Origin: Amycolatopsis balhimycina FH 1894
GTDB lineage: Bacteria > Actinomycetota > Actinomycetes > Mycobacteriales > Pseudonocardiaceae
NCBI RefSeq assembly: GCF_000384295.1
Contig: NZ_KB913037.1
Coordinates: forward strand, 4,226,868-4,290,867
DNA: 64,000 nucleotides
Direction of reading: 5' to 3'
A program made the position numbers and the translations under genes. Shown piece after piece: positions 18,579-27,809 of this stretch. The notes below the pieces were generated by a model. It was not told the DNA's origin and made no database searches. It worked only from the letters and a program-made list of their open reading frames with translations. The stretch's first letter is position 1; each line of letters begins with the position of its first letter.

Positions 18579-19271
18579 TCAGAGCGGCGCCAGGGCGGTG
18601 ACCGCGTCCGGGGCCAGCGAGGTTGTCAGCGTGCCGCCGCCGGCGAGGGGGCTGCGGGACCACCACTCGCCCGAGGCCGCCGGGAGTTCCGGGCCGCCGA
18701 CCACCAGGTCCGTCGCCAGCACCCGGCGGCCCGCCAGCCCCGCCAGGCTCGCGTCCAGCGCGGAGCCGATCGACAGCGTCTGCCGCAGCACCGGCACCGA
18801 ACCCCGCGTGACCTGCTGGGTGGACGACATCATCCCGGGGCTCTCCCCGGCCCGCCCCAGCACCAGCACCTCCCGCGTGTGCAGGTACGCGTCGGACGCC
18901 AGCGCGCCCCGGAACACGGCGGTGTGCCGCGCCCGCGCGGTGATCACGGTCGGCTCCGGCAGGTATTCCAGCGAGCCGCCCTCCTCCACCACGACGTCCA
19001 CTGTGGACAACGAACCTTCGCCGTGGAGGCCGGGCAGCGCCAGGGTCGCCGCGACGCCGGAAATCCGCAGCGACGCCCCCGGGCCGACCCGCACCGTGAG
19101 CAACAGGTCGTCGCCACCCAGCGGGGACGTCGCCGAGTTGACCAGGTGCACCACCGCCTCCGGACCGAAGCGCCGGCGCGGGAACAACGTCAGCGGCGCC
19201 ATCGACCGCAGCTCCCGCAACACCGTGCGCGTGCCGTCGAAACACGCGGTCAGCCGAGCATGGGCCTTCAC
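18579..19271 (-). CDS. ureD: Urease accessory protein UreD
   Basis: 230 residues from a GTG at 19271 that overlaps the ureG stop (GTGA). The pattern fits UreD: N-terminal [14 protein letters not shown], the central [21 protein letters not shown], where the LPxPxI/V-x-x-x-x-A-R signature is seen, and [13 protein letters not shown]. UreD scaffolds the UreF-UreG complex on apo-urease for nickel insertion. It is the last gene of ureABCFGD, ending before the dispersed repeat. The frame continues upstream only as a shadow of ureG. Confidence 0.9.
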   Translation of the reverse strand: MKAHARLTACFDGTRTVLRELRSMAPLTLFPRRRFGPEAVVHLVNSATSPLGGDDLLLTVRVGPGASLRISGVAATLALPGLHGEGSLSTVDVVVEEGGSLEYLPEPTVITARARHTAVFRGALASDAYLHTREVLVLGRAGESPGMMSSTQQVTRGSVPVLRQTLSIGSALDASLAGLAGRRVLATDLVVGGPELPAASGEWWSRSPLAGGGTLTTSLAPDAVTALAPL

Positions 19272-19957
19272 AGCAGCGAACGCACCCAGTCCGCGACCGC
19301 CGGCGCGTCCGGAGTGTCCACAAGGGACTGTGTGATGACCGGCAGCGGGCCGCGCATCCGGTGCGCGTCCGACGTCATCACGGTCATGTCCGCGCCGACC
19401 AGGTGCGCGATGTCGATCTTGTTGATCACCAGCAGATCCGCCGTCGTGACGCCGGGGCCACCCTTGCGCGGCACCTTGTCGCCACCCGCGACGTCGACGA
19501 CGAAGATCTGGCTGTCGGCCAGGCCGCGGCTGAACACCGCGGTCAGGTTGTCGCCGCCGCTTTCGATGATCACCAGGTCCAGGCCGGGGAACTTCTCCTC
19601 CAGCCGCTCGACGGCGTCGAGGTTCGCGGTGATGTCGTCGCGGATCGCGGTGTGCGGGCACGCGCCCGTCTGCACCGCCTCGATCCGGGCCGGGTCGAGG
19701 ACGCCGGCCCGGCGCAGGAAGTCCGCGTCCTCGGTCGTGTAGATGTCGTTCGTGACGACGGCGAGCTGGATCTCGTCGCCCAAAGCGCGGCACAGCGCCG
19801 CGGTCAGCGCCGTCTTGCCGGAGCCGACCGGGCCGCCGATGCCGATCCGGTACGCCCGGCCCGTGGTGGGCGCCGCGTCGTAGTGGTCCGGGTCGGCGGC
19901 CGTCGGGTCGAAGTTGACCTCGTGGAAGTGACCGTGGCCGTGGCCTTCAGCTGGCAA
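19268..19957 (-). CDS. ureG: Urease accessory GTPase UreG
   Basis: 229 residues from a TTG at 19957, 11 nt inside the ureF gene; no ATG or GTG lies between the preceding stop and the P-loop. GTPase motifs are present: GPVGSGKT at 42-49, ESGGDNL and NKID. The nickel-binding CPH motif is at 100-102. The N-terminus GHGHGHFH is a histidine-rich stretch that may bind nickel. UreG supplies GTP hydrolysis for nickel delivery to UreC. With no ureE in the operon, this His-rich end may take over part of the metallochaperone role (inference). Confidence 0.92.
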   Translation of the reverse strand: MPAEGHGHGHFHEVNFDPTAADPDHYDAAPTTGRAYRIGIGGPVGSGKTALTAALCRALGDEIQLAVVTNDIYTTEDADFLRRAGVLDPARIEAVQTGACPHTAIRDDITANLDAVERLEEKFPGLDLVIIESGGDNLTAVFSRGLADSQIFVVDVAGGDKVPRKGGPGVTTADLLVINKIDIAHLVGADMTVMTSDAHRMRGPLPVITQSLVDTPDAPAVADWVRSLL

Positions 19958-20627
19958 AGAGACGCACCTCTTCCTGGTGATGCCGGGCGTGCGCCTCGGC
20001 GAACAGATCCAACGCGGGCGACCCGGGCGACGGCAGCGACGCCGGGTCGTCCCCGGCCACGGCCGCCGCCTCCGCGCAAACCGCGTGCAGGTCGAGCCGC
20101 GCCACGACGGCGTTGACGGCGAAGGGGTCCAGCCCCAGCAGCCGCACGGCCGCACTCGCCGGGCCGCTCACGGACAGATAGGCGACCGCCATTGCCGCGT
20201 CGTGCGGCGAGCCGCCCGCGACGCCGACCAAAGCGCCCAGCACGACGGGGTGGTGCGGCCGCGGAGTTTCCGCCACCAACGCGGTGAGCACCGGCGACGG
20301 CCAGGCGATCCGTCCCGCGCGCGCGGTTCCCCGGCCCTGCGCCCGCGACGCTTCCCGCTGCGCGAGCGACGGCGTCCGCGCGTCCAGCTCGGCATCCAGC
20401 AGTGACCAGTGTCCACCCGGGACAGAACGCGCGGCCGCATGGGCGGAAGCGGCGGCGAAAACCGCCGCCAGGAAACCCGCCGTCCGCAACCGTCCGGAAA
20501 GGAATCCCGGGAGATCGCGCACGGCCGTCACCAGCTTGCGCGAGACGACCTCTTCCAACCCGCCACTGTGGACGTGCCCACCGCCGGGGAAGCGGGAGTC
20601 CGCGAGGATCAGTGCCGAAAGGTCCAT
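19947..20627 (-). CDS. ureF: Urease accessory protein UreF
   Basis: 226 residues, all-helical and rich in Ala. The start [20 protein letters not shown] is the classic UreF opening (LxxDSxFPxGxxxxSxGLE). UreF binds UreD and UreG and gates GTP hydrolysis during urease activation. It is 13 nt downstream of ureC and overlaps the start chosen for ureG by 11 nt. Confidence 0.92.
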   Translation of the reverse strand: MDLSALILADSRFPGGGHVHSGGLEEVVSRKLVTAVRDLPGFLSGRLRTAGFLAAVFAAASAHAAARSVPGGHWSLLDAELDARTPSLAQREASRAQGRGTARAGRIAWPSPVLTALVAETPRPHHPVVLGALVGVAGGSPHDAAMAVAYLSVSGPASAAVRLLGLDPFAVNAVVARLDLHAVCAEAAAVAGDDPASLPSPGSPALDLFAEAHARHHQEEVRLFAS

Positions 20628-20640
20628 CAGACAGTGTCCA

Positions 20641-22356
20641 TCAAAAGAGAAAGTACCTTTGCGCCATCGGCAGTTCCGCCACCGGCTGCGGTTCGATCAG
20701 CTCGCCGTCGACGTGCACCGCGAAGCTGTCCGGCTCGACGCGCACGTCCGGCGTGGCGTCGTTGAGCACCATGTCCGCCTTGGTCCGCGCGCGCATGTTC
20801 GCCACCGCGACGAGAGGCCGCGTGATGCCGAACTTCTCGCGCAACCCGCTGTCCAGGGCCTCCGGGGCGACGAAGTGCAGGCTCAGCGCGGCACCGATGT
20901 TCGCGCCGAACATCGGCCGGGCCATGACCGGCTGCGGCGTTGGGATGGACGCGTTCGCGTCGCCCATCGCCGCCCAGACCGGCATGCCGGCCTTGAGCAC
21001 GACGTGCGGGCGGACGCCGAAGAACTTCGGCTCCCACAGCACCAGGTCGGCGAGCTTACCGATCTCGACCGACCCGATTTCGGACTCCATCCCGTGCGCG
21101 ATGGCCGGGTTGATCGTGTATTTGGCGACATAGCGACGCGCGCGCAGGTTGTCGGCGTCACCGTCGCCGGGCAGCGCGCCGCGGCGGCGTTTCATCACGT
21201 GCGCGGTCTGCCACGTCCGGATGATCACCTCGCCGATCCGGCCCATCGCCTGCGAGTCGGAGCTCATCATCGAGATCGCGCCCATGTCGTGCAGCACGTC
21301 CTCGGCCGCGATCGTGGTCGGCCGGATCCGGCTCTCGGCGAAGGCGAGGTCCTCGGGCACCGACGGGTTGAGGTGGTGGCAGACCATCAGCATGTCGAGG
21401 TGCTCGTCGAGCGTGTTCACGGTGTGCGGCCGGGTCGGGTTGGTCGACGACGGCAGGACGTTGGCCAGCGAGACGACGCGGATGATGTCCGGTGCGTGGC
21501 CGCCGCCGGCCCCTTCGGTGTGGTAGGCGTTGATCGAGCGGCCGGCGATGGCATCCACAGTGGACTCGAGGAAGCCTGCCTCGTTGAGCGTGTCGGTGTG
21601 GATCCCGACCTGGACACCGGATTCGTCGGCCACCGTGAGGCAGGCATCGATCGCCGCCGGGGTGGTGCCCCAGTCCTCGTGCAGCTTGAACCCTCCGGCG
21701 CCCGCGGCGAGCTGCTCCCGCAACGCCTCGAGCCGGACGGTGTTCCCCTTGCCCAGCAACAGGATGTTCACCGGATAACCGTCCATGGCGGCCAGCATCC
21801 GGCCCAGGTGCCATGCGCCGGGGGTGACCGTGGTGGCCTTGGTGCCGTCGTTCGGCCCGGTGCCACCGCCGACCATCGTGGTCACCCCGGCGGCCAGCGC
21901 GGTGTCGACGAGCTGCGGGCAGATGAAGTGGACGTGGCAGTCGATGCCGCCCGCGGTGAGGATCTTGCCGTTGCCGGACAGCACCTCGGTGGACGGCCCG
22001 ATGACCAGCGCGGGATCGACGCCGTCCATCGTGTCGGGGTTGCCCGCCTTGCCGATGCCGACGATCCGGCCGTCGCGCACGCCGACGTCGGCCTTCACTA
22101 TTCCCCAGTGGTCGAGGATCACCGCGCCGGTGATGATCAGGTCCGGCGTGCCCTCGGCCCGGGTCGCCGTGCCCTGGCCCATGGACTCGCGGATGACCTT
22201 GCCGCCGCCGAAGAGCACCTCGTCGCCGGAGCCGCCGGGACCCATCGAACGGTCCTCGGTGACCTCGATCAGCAAGTCGGTGTCGGCGAGCCGGATCCGG
22301 TCGCCGGTGGTCGGGCCGAACAGCTCGGCGTAGCGCTCGCGGTCGATCTGGGGCAT
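20641..22356 (-). CDS. ureC: Urease alpha subunit
   Basis: 571 residues. All active-site groups are visible: H141 and H143 in DCHVHF, the carbamylated lysine K224 in [11 protein letters not shown]253 in GIHTD, H279, the flap segment with C326-H327-H328 (VCHHLN), and D367 in [10 protein letters not shown]. It hydrolyses urea to ammonia and carbamate with two nickel ions. It starts two nt after the ureB stop, so the subunits are coupled. Confidence 0.98.
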   Translation of the reverse strand: MPQIDRERYAELFGPTTGDRIRLADTDLLIEVTEDRSMGPGGSGDEVLFGGGKVIRESMGQGTATRAEGTPDLIITGAVILDHWGIVKADVGVRDGRIVGIGKAGNPDTMDGVDPALVIGPSTEVLSGNGKILTAGGIDCHVHFICPQLVDTALAAGVTTMVGGGTGPNDGTKATTVTPGAWHLGRMLAAMDGYPVNILLLGKGNTVRLEALREQLAAGAGGFKLHEDWGTTPAAIDACLTVADESGVQVGIHTDTLNEAGFLESTVDAIAGRSINAYHTEGAGGGHAPDIIRVVSLANVLPSSTNPTRPHTVNTLDEHLDMLMVCHHLNPSVPEDLAFAESRIRPTTIAAEDVLHDMGAISMMSSDSQAMGRIGEVIIRTWQTAHVMKRRRGALPGDGDADNLRARRYVAKYTINPAIAHGMESEIGSVEIGKLADLVLWEPKFFGVRPHVVLKAGMPVWAAMGDANASIPTPQPVMARPMFGANIGAALSLHFVAPEALDSGLREKFGITRPLVAVANMRARTKADMVLNDATPDVRVEPDSFAVHVDGELIEPQPVAELPMAQRYFLF

Positions 22357-22358
22357 TT

Positions 22359-22664
22359 TCAGAACTCTCCCGCGAACTCGGAGCGCAATCCCGGCACCCG
22401 GCGGGCACCGGCCAACGGAACGAGATCGACTTCGCGTTCGACGCCCGGCTCGAACCGCACCGACGTCCCGGCCGGGACGTCGAGCCGGTGGCCGCGGGCG
22501 GCGTCGCGGTCGAACTCGAGGCCGGGGTTGACCGCGGCGAAGTGGTAGTGCGAGCCGACCTGCACCGGCCGGTCGCCGAGGTTGCGGACCAGCAGCCGGA
22601 CGCGCGCGCGGCCGGGGTTCAGCTCCACCGGCTCGTCGCCGGGAATGATCTCACCTGGATGCAT
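22359..22664 (-). CDS. ureB: Urease beta subunit
   Basis: 101 residues, the usual size for a separate beta subunit. It opens [19 protein letters not shown] and contains the [19 protein letters not shown] motif that defines UreB. It is a structural subunit of the UreABC heterotrimer. It follows ureA by 13 nt. Confidence 0.96.
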   Translation of the reverse strand: MHPGEIIPGDEPVELNPGRARVRLLVRNLGDRPVQVGSHYHFAAVNPGLEFDRDAARGHRLDVPAGTSVRFEPGVEREVDLVPLAGARRVPGLRSEFAGEF

Positions 22665-22677
22665 TCGGCAACCCCCT

Positions 22678-22980
22678 TCACACGATCGGGTCGTGCACGG
22701 TGACGAGTTTCGTGCCGTCCGGGAACGTGGCTTCGACCTGCACGGAGTCGACCATTTCCGGCACCCCGTCGAGGACCTGCGCCCGGGACAGCACGGTCCG
22801 GCCGCTCGCGACCAGCTCGCTGACCGTGCGCCCGTCGCGGGCGCCTTCGAGCACGTGGTCGGTGATCAGCGCGACCGCCTCCGGGTAGTTGAGCCGGACG
22901 CCGCGGTCCAGCCGCTTCCGCGCGACGTCGGCCGCCACGTGGATGAGCAGCTTGTCGCGCTCCTGCGGGCTGAGGTGCAT
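22678..22980 (-). CDS. ureA: Urease gamma subunit
   Basis: 100 residues. [20 protein letters not shown] and [20 protein letters not shown] are hallmark UreA sequences. This is the promoter-proximal gene of the operon. Its upstream region (22981-23266) is shared with the divergent citA gene, and no riboswitch or NikR-like palindrome is evident there. Confidence 0.96.
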   Translation of the reverse strand: MHLSPQERDKLLIHVAADVARKRLDRGVRLNYPEAVALITDHVLEGARDGRTVSELVASGRTVLSRAQVLDGVPEMVDSVQVEATFPDGTKLVTVHDPIV

Positions 22981-23266
22981 GCGCTAGGTCTATCACCCGG
23001 GCCAAGGCCCCGCCTGGTTCGGAAACATACCTTTAACCTGGGTTTCGTCACACTGTGTGGTGAAAATTCTCCTGTCGGACGGCTTCGGTGACTGAATCGT
23101 TCTCGTAATCGTGACCGAAACCACCGCTTCTTTCGATTGCCCCCCGGCCATCGAGGGAGCAAGGTCTATCCATCCGTGCGATGGTGCGCGCTTTCCGTGC
23201 GCTATTCCGTCCGCGAGCACCACCACCTAGACGGGGAAAAAGCGCACCGAAAGGTTCCGCGAAACA
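22981..23266. promoter_or_regulatory. Divergent ureA-citA regulatory region (286 nt)
   Basis: No gene seen. Two possible sites: the 11-nt palindrome CACAC-T-GTGTG around 23050-23060, and an imperfect inverted repeat GGCTTCGGTGAC ... GTGACCGAAACC with arms in 23081-23122. Either could bind a regulator of citA or urease; assignment is speculative. Confidence 0.3.
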
Positions 23267-24415
23267 GTGACTACCTCCACGATCAGCAAGCCACAGCCGT
23301 CCGGCCAACCCGACGACGGCTTCCGACCGGGTCTGGAGGGCGTCGTCGCCTTCCACACCGAGATCGCCGAACCCGACCGGGACGGCGGTGCACTGCGCTA
23401 CCGCGGCGTCGACATCGAGGACCTCGCCGGCAAGGTGACCTTCGGTGACGTATGGGGCCTCCTCGTGGACGGCCGGTTCGGTCACGGCCTCCCGCCCGCC
23501 GAGCCGTTCCCGCTGCCGGTGCACACCGGCGACGTCCGGGTGGACGTCCAGGCCGCGCTGGCCATGCTCGCGCCGATCTGGGGCTACCGCCCGCTGCTCG
23601 ACATCACCGACGAGGAGGCCCGCGAACAGCTGGCCCGCGCCTCGGTGATGGCGCTGTCCTACGTCGCGCAGTCGGCTCGCGGCATCGGCCAGCCCGCCGT
23701 CCCGCAGACCCGCGTCGACGAGGCCCACTCGATCACCGAGCGGTTCCTGATCCGCTGGCGCGGCGAGCCGGACCCCGCGCACGTCCGGGCGCTGGACGCG
23801 TACTGGGTGTCGGCCGCCGAGCACGGCCTCAACGCGTCGACCTTCACCGCCCGCGTCATCGCGTCCACCGGCGCCGACGTCGCGGCGGCCATGTCCGGCG
23901 CCATCGGCGCGATGTCGGGCCCGCTGCACGGCGGCGCCCCGGCGCGCGTGCTGCCGATGATCGAAGAGGTCGAGCGCACCGGCGACCCGGCGGGCCTGGT
24001 CAAGGGCATCCTCGACCGCAAGGAACGCCTGATGGGCTTCGGCCACCGCGTCTACCGCGCCGAGGACCCGCGGGCGCGCGTGCTGCGCCGGACCTGCAAG
24101 GAACTGGGCGCGACCCGCTACGAAGCGGCCGCCGCGCTGGAGCAGGCGGCGCTGAAGGAGCTGCGCGAGCGGCGTCCGGATCACCCGATCGAGACCAACG
24201 TCGAGTTCTGGGCCGCGGTCATCCTGGACTTCGCGCAGGTGCCGCCGCACATGATGCCCGCGATGTTCAGCTCGGCCCGTACCGCCGGCTGGGCCGCGCA
24301 CATCCTGGAGCAGAAGCGGACCGGACGCCTGGTGCGGCCGTCGGCCAAGTACATCGGCCCGGCACCGCGCTCCCCCGAGGACGTCGAGGGCTGGGAACTG
24401 GTCACCAAGCACTGA
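23267..24415 (+). CDS. citA: Citrate synthase 2 (CitA-type)
   Basis: 382 residues from GTG 23267. It is shorter than GltA and matches the mycobacterial CitA class, with the N-terminal VVAFHTEIAEPD and RYRGVDIEDLAGK. H186 (AEHGLNAST), H221 (GPLHGGAP) and H260 (MGFGHRVYR) are in place. The residue equivalent to the catalytic Asp of citrate synthase is glutamate, E313 in TNVEFWAA. It may still make citrate or use another acyl-CoA. It is distinct from GltA at 2289. It ends just before dispersed repeat copy 2. Confidence 0.9.
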   Translation: MTTSTISKPQPSGQPDDGFRPGLEGVVAFHTEIAEPDRDGGALRYRGVDIEDLAGKVTFGDVWGLLVDGRFGHGLPPAEPFPLPVHTGDVRVDVQAALAMLAPIWGYRPLLDITDEEAREQLARASVMALSYVAQSARGIGQPAVPQTRVDEAHSITERFLIRWRGEPDPAHVRALDAYWVSAAEHGLNASTFTARVIASTGADVAAAMSGAIGAMSGPLHGGAPARVLPMIEEVERTGDPAGLVKGILDRKERLMGFGHRVYRAEDPRARVLRRTCKELGATRYEAAAALEQAALKELRERRPDHPIETNVEFWAAVILDFAQVPPHMMPAMFSSARTAGWAAHILEQKRTGRLVRPSAKYIGPAPRSPEDVEGWELVTKH

Positions 24416-24425
24416 CGCTGGAAGT

Positions 24426-24476
24426 CCGTGAATGGCACATTGAGGGACTTGAAGTCCCTCAATGTGCCATTCACGG
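24426..24476. repeat. Dispersed convergent-junction inverted repeat, copy 2
   Basis: Perfect 25-nt arms (24426-24450, 24452-24476) around a single G; CCGTGAATGGCACATTGAGG is the left-arm core. It starts 10 nt after the citA stop. The stop codon of the convergent TetR gene (24471-24473) is inside the right arm. Confidence 0.92.
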
Positions 24477-25079
24477 CTTTGGGGCGAGGTCGTGGGCGGC
24501 CGTGGTGGCGAGCATCGCCGTGAGCTGGTCCACCAGCCACGTGTCCAGGGATTCGCGCGGGACCGTGCGCTCCTGGAGCCAGCTGAGGAGGGCGCCCTCG
24601 ACGACTGCCGTCCAGCAGCGGAGGGTGAGTGAGAGCAGCGGGGAGGGATCGGTGACGCCGAGGGCGTCCAGGATCAGGGCCACCGCGCGGTTGCGGACCT
24701 TGTCGATCGCCGCGTCCGTCTCGGACGTCGCGATCACCGAACCGCTGCGCAGCAAGGCGATGTACCCCGCGCGGTAGTGGTCGGCGACGTCGATCAGGCC
24801 GCGGACGGCCGCGCGCAGCCGTACCTCCGGCGGTCCCTCCTCGAGGCCGGCGAGGCCGTCGATCAGCCCGTCGGTGACCGTGCGCAGGGCCTCGACCTGC
24901 AGCTCGCGCAGGCTCGAGAAGTACCGGTAGAACAACGGCCGCGACACGTCGGCGCGCGAGACGATGTCGTCCACGGTCACCAGCTCCGGCGCCCGCGAGC
25001 CGAACAGGTCGAGTGCGGCGCTGATCAGGTCGTCACGGCGCGCCTGCGGCGACATCCGCCGCGGCCGGCGATCGCTCAC
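24471..25079 (-). CDS. TetR/AcrR family regulator, operonic with hydrolase
   Basis: 202 residues. The HTH is VTVDDIVSRADVSRPLFYRY (about 34-53). The start overlaps the stop of the alpha/beta hydrolase upstream (ATGA), so the two are translated together. The regulator likely autoregulates through the GACAAGTTGTC palindrome upstream of the hydrolase. Its own stop codon is supplied by dispersed repeat copy 2. Which hydrolase substrate or product it senses is unknown. Confidence 0.87.
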   Translation of the reverse strand: MSDRRPRRMSPQARRDDLISAALDLFGSRAPELVTVDDIVSRADVSRPLFYRYFSSLRELQVEALRTVTDGLIDGLAGLEEGPPEVRLRAAVRGLIDVADHYRAGYIALLRSGSVIATSETDAAIDKVRNRAVALILDALGVTDPSPLLSLTLRCWTAVVEGALLSWLQERTVPRESLDTWLVDQLTAMLATTAAHDLAPKP

Positions 25080-25963
25080 GACGGCCGGCCCGCCTGGCTT
25101 TCCACGCCGGTCTCGACGTACTCGATCAGCTCGGCGGCCGCGGCGGCCACCACAGCCGGCCGCGCCCTGGTCACCCAGTGCGTCCCGGCGATCCGGCGGA
25201 TCCGCAGGTCCGGCACCCAGTGCGCGATCTCGGTCTGCAGCGGCGTCGTGACGTAGGCGTCCCCGGCCGGGGCCAGGACCTGCACCGGGATGTCGGCGGG
25301 ACGCGGCTCGGGACGCGACAGCCGCGTAAACATGTTGGCCCGGTAGAGCTTCAGGCCGTGCAGGCCGTCGGACTTCTCCGGAGGCGCCGCGTCCGGTTCC
25401 CTACGCTGGATCTGCTTGCCCATCAGGCCGGTGCGCCACAGCAGGTCCGGGATGAACGGGATCTGGAACGCCAGGATGTACCACGAATGCAGGAACTGGC
25501 GCAGCGCGTTCTTGAGCCGCTTCGGCGTCGGACGGCGCAGCTGGGCACGGAACCACGCGCCGGCGTGGTCGAGGCTCGGCCCGGAGATCGACGTGTAGGA
25601 CGCGATGCGGCCGCGCAGGCTGTCCCCGGTGACGGCGTGCCACGCCTGGATCGAACCCCAGTCGTGGGCGACCAGGTGCACCTTGCCGGTCGGCTGGACC
25701 GCGTCGACGACGGCTCGCAGGTCGTCGGCCAGCCGGTCCAGCCGGTAGGACGCGCGTCCCGGCGGCTTGTCCGACCGTCCCGCGCCGCGGACGTCGTAGG
25801 TGACGACGCGGTGTTTCGGGGCCAGCTCGGCGGCTACTCCGTCCCACATCGAGCTGTTGTCCGGATAGCCGTGCACGAGCACCACCGTGGGCCCGTCGGA
25901 CCGGCCGTCGATGGTCACGGAGAGGCGGACACCGTCGCCGGCCGTTACCCACTGGTGAGACAT
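25076..25963 (-). CDS. Alpha/beta hydrolase, epoxide hydrolase-like
   Basis: 295 residues. The oxyanion segment is HGYPDN (31-36). The nucleophile elbow is VAHDWGS with Asp at 101, which is the epoxide hydrolase/haloalkane dehalogenase type rather than a Ser elbow. The helical cap (about 130-215) has aromatic residues, and the catalytic His is in GTHWVTRA. Reaction: opening of an epoxide or dehalogenation through an aspartyl ester; the substrate is unknown. There is no Shine-Dalgarno between the operator and ATG 25963, so the transcript may be leaderless. It is coupled to the TetR gene. Confidence 0.83.
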   Translation of the reverse strand: MSHQWVTAGDGVRLSVTIDGRSDGPTVVLVHGYPDNSSMWDGVAAELAPKHRVVTYDVRGAGRSDKPPGRASYRLDRLADDLRAVVDAVQPTGKVHLVAHDWGSIQAWHAVTGDSLRGRIASYTSISGPSLDHAGAWFRAQLRRPTPKRLKNALRQFLHSWYILAFQIPFIPDLLWRTGLMGKQIQRREPDAAPPEKSDGLHGLKLYRANMFTRLSRPEPRPADIPVQVLAPAGDAYVTTPLQTEIAHWVPDLRIRRIAGTHWVTRARPAVVAAAAAELIEYVETGVESQAGRPS

Positions 25964-25965
25964 TC

Positions 25966-25986
25966 TGTCATGTTAGACAAGTTGTC
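25966..25986. promoter_or_regulatory. Probable TetR operator/promoter of hydrolase-tetR operon
   Basis: GACAA-G-TTGTC is a perfect 11-nt palindrome (25976-25986) next to TGTC-N6-GACA (25966-25979). A TAACAT-like -10 on the minus strand overlaps it, 6-10 nt from the hydrolase start. A repressor bound here would block RNA polymerase directly. Confidence 0.5.
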
Positions 25987-26163
25987 AACAGCGCGTTCAC
26001 CCTCGCGGCGGTTCCGCGGACCCGGATGTTCGGATTTTTGCTTGTATGACAGCGTTTTCGTGGTTTCCCGTGGAACCACGCGCCGCTGTCCACCGTTCGG
26101 TGGACAGCCGGATTCAGCCGGCTGTTGGTCGGCTTCGCCGCCGCGGGCGACCACGCTGTATCC

Positions 26164-27003
26164 ATGACCCCAGCAGTGAGCGTGCGCGGCCTGCGCAAGC
26201 AGTACCCCGGCCACCTCGCGGTGGCCGGGCTGGACCTGGACATCGCGCCGGGCGAGGTGTTCGCCCTGCTCGGCCCGAACGGCGCCGGGAAGACCACGAC
26301 CGTCGAGATCCTCGAAGGCCACCGGCGGCGGACGGACGGCGAGATCACGGTACTCGGCGAGGACCCCGGTAAGGCCGGCCGCGCCTGGCGGGCCCGCCTC
26401 GGCATCGTCCTGCAGACGGCGACCGACGCCGCCGAGCTGAGCGTCGCCGAGACCGTCCGGCACTTCGCGAAGTACTACCCCGACCCGCGTGATCCCGACG
26501 AGGTGATCGAGAAGGTCGGGCTCACCGAGAAGGCCAAGGCGCGGGTGAAGTCGCTCTCCGGCGGGCAGCGCCGCCGCGTCGACGTCGCGCTCGGCATCAT
26601 CGGCCGTCCCGAGCTGCTCTTCCTCGACGAGCCGACCACCGGCTTCGACCCCGAAGCACGCCGTCAGTTCTGGTCGCTGATCAGCGACCTCGCCGCCGAG
26701 GGCACCACCATCCTCCTGACCACCCACTACCTCGACGAGGCCGAGGCGCTCGCCGACCGCGTCGCGGTGATCGCGCGCGGCGAAATCGTCGCTCAGGACA
26801 CCCCGCGGAACCTGGGTGGCCGCGCCGCCGCCGAGGCCACCGTGCGCTGGGTCGACGAACGCGGTGAGCGCGTCGAGCGCACCGCGTACCCGACCAAGCT
26901 CGTCACCGAACTGGCGGCGGGCGGGCGCGAGCTGACGAACCTCACCGTGACCAGGCCGAGCCTGGAGGACATCTACCTCGACCTGATCGGAGACAAAGCA
27001 TGA
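26164..27003 (+). CDS. ABC transporter ATP-binding protein (DrrA-like)
   Basis: 279 residues from ATG 26164; an in-frame extension upstream lacks conservation. Walker A is GPNGAGKT (37-44), signature LSGGQRRRVD (131-140), Walker B LLFLDEPTTG (151-160), and the H-loop is in LLTTHYLDEAEAL. The C-terminal SLEDIYLDLIG is typical of drug-export ATPases of the DrrA/CcmA group. It energises the permease that follows (4-nt ATGA overlap). It is upstream of and probably co-transcribed with a two-component system, so the four genes likely form one sensing and export unit. Confidence 0.92.
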   Translation: MTPAVSVRGLRKQYPGHLAVAGLDLDIAPGEVFALLGPNGAGKTTTVEILEGHRRRTDGEITVLGEDPGKAGRAWRARLGIVLQTATDAAELSVAETVRHFAKYYPDPRDPDEVIEKVGLTEKAKARVKSLSGGQRRRVDVALGIIGRPELLFLDEPTTGFDPEARRQFWSLISDLAAEGTTILLTTHYLDEAEALADRVAVIARGEIVAQDTPRNLGGRAAAEATVRWVDERGERVERTAYPTKLVTELAAGGRELTNLTVTRPSLEDIYLDLIGDKA

Positions 27004-27809
27004 CAACCCTGACGCTGCCCGGCCCGCTCTCACTGGGCCTCGCCCGCGGCGGCACCGAACTGCGGCAGTTCTTCCGGCACAAGGAACAGGTGGTCTTCAC
27101 CTTCTCCTTGCCCGCGGTGCTGATGATCCTGCTCGGATCCATCCTGGACGGTCCGACGAAGTTCGACGGCGTCACCTCCGGGCAGGTGCTGGCGGCCGGG
27201 ATGATCGGCTCCGGCATCGTGTCGACGTCGTTCAACAGCATCGCGACCGGCGTCTCGGCCGACCGCGAAACCGGCGCGCTCAAGCGCCTGCGCGGCACGC
27301 CGATGCCGCCGGCGTCGTACTTCGTCGGCAAGATGGTGCTGGTCGCGGTGTCGAGCCTGGCCCAGACGGTGCTGATGGCCACGGTCGCCGTCCTGCTGTT
27401 CGGACTGAAACTGCCGTCCGACCCGGCGAAGTGGCTGACGCTGCTGTGGGTGTTCGCGCTCGGCATCGTCTCGTGCACCCTGCTCGGCATCGCGGTCAGC
27501 TCGCTCGCGAAGTCCGCCACCGGTGCGGTCGCCATCGTGCAGATGCTGTACCTGGTCCTGCAGTTCATCTCCGGCGTGTTCGTCTCGCCGATCACGAACC
27601 TGCCGAAAGTTATGGTGTACATCGCGTCGTTCTTCCCGCTGAAGTGGATCTGCCAGGGTTTCCGGTCGGTGTTCCTGCCGGACGGCGCCGTGAGGATGGA
27701 GATGGCCGGGGCATGGGAACTTCCGCGGGTGGCGCTGGTGCTCGGGATCTGGTGCGTGGCGGGGGCGGTACTGGCCCGGCTGACCTTCCGGTGGACCGAC
27801 ACGAAGTGA
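27000..27809 (+). CDS. ABC-2 type permease
   Basis: 269 residues with six hydrophobic segments. The FNSIATGVSADRETGALKRLRGTPM region is the cytoplasmic loop of ABC-2 drug-export permeases, and the membrane half contains LQFISGVFVSPI. It forms the exporter with the preceding ATPase. Its stop overlaps the GTG of the sensor kinase gene (GTGA). The substrate may be a cell-envelope-active compound, since exporters of this layout are often coupled to NarL-type systems that sense such stress (family knowledge; inference here). Confidence 0.88.
   Translation: MTTLTLPGPLSLGLARGGTELRQFFRHKEQVVFTFSLPAVLMILLGSILDGPTKFDGVTSGQVLAAGMIGSGIVSTSFNSIATGVSADRETGALKRLRGTPMPPASYFVGKMVLVAVSSLAQTVLMATVAVLLFGLKLPSDPAKWLTLLWVFALGIVSCTLLGIAVSSLAKSATGAVAIVQMLYLVLQFISGVFVSPITNLPKVMVYIASFFPLKWICQGFRSVFLPDGAVRMEMAGAWELPRVALVLGIWCVAGAVLARLTFRWTDTK

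Noticed and set aside
22981-23266. Riboswitch upstream of urease or citA
   Set aside because: No conserved aptamer elements seen; only weak inverted repeats are present.
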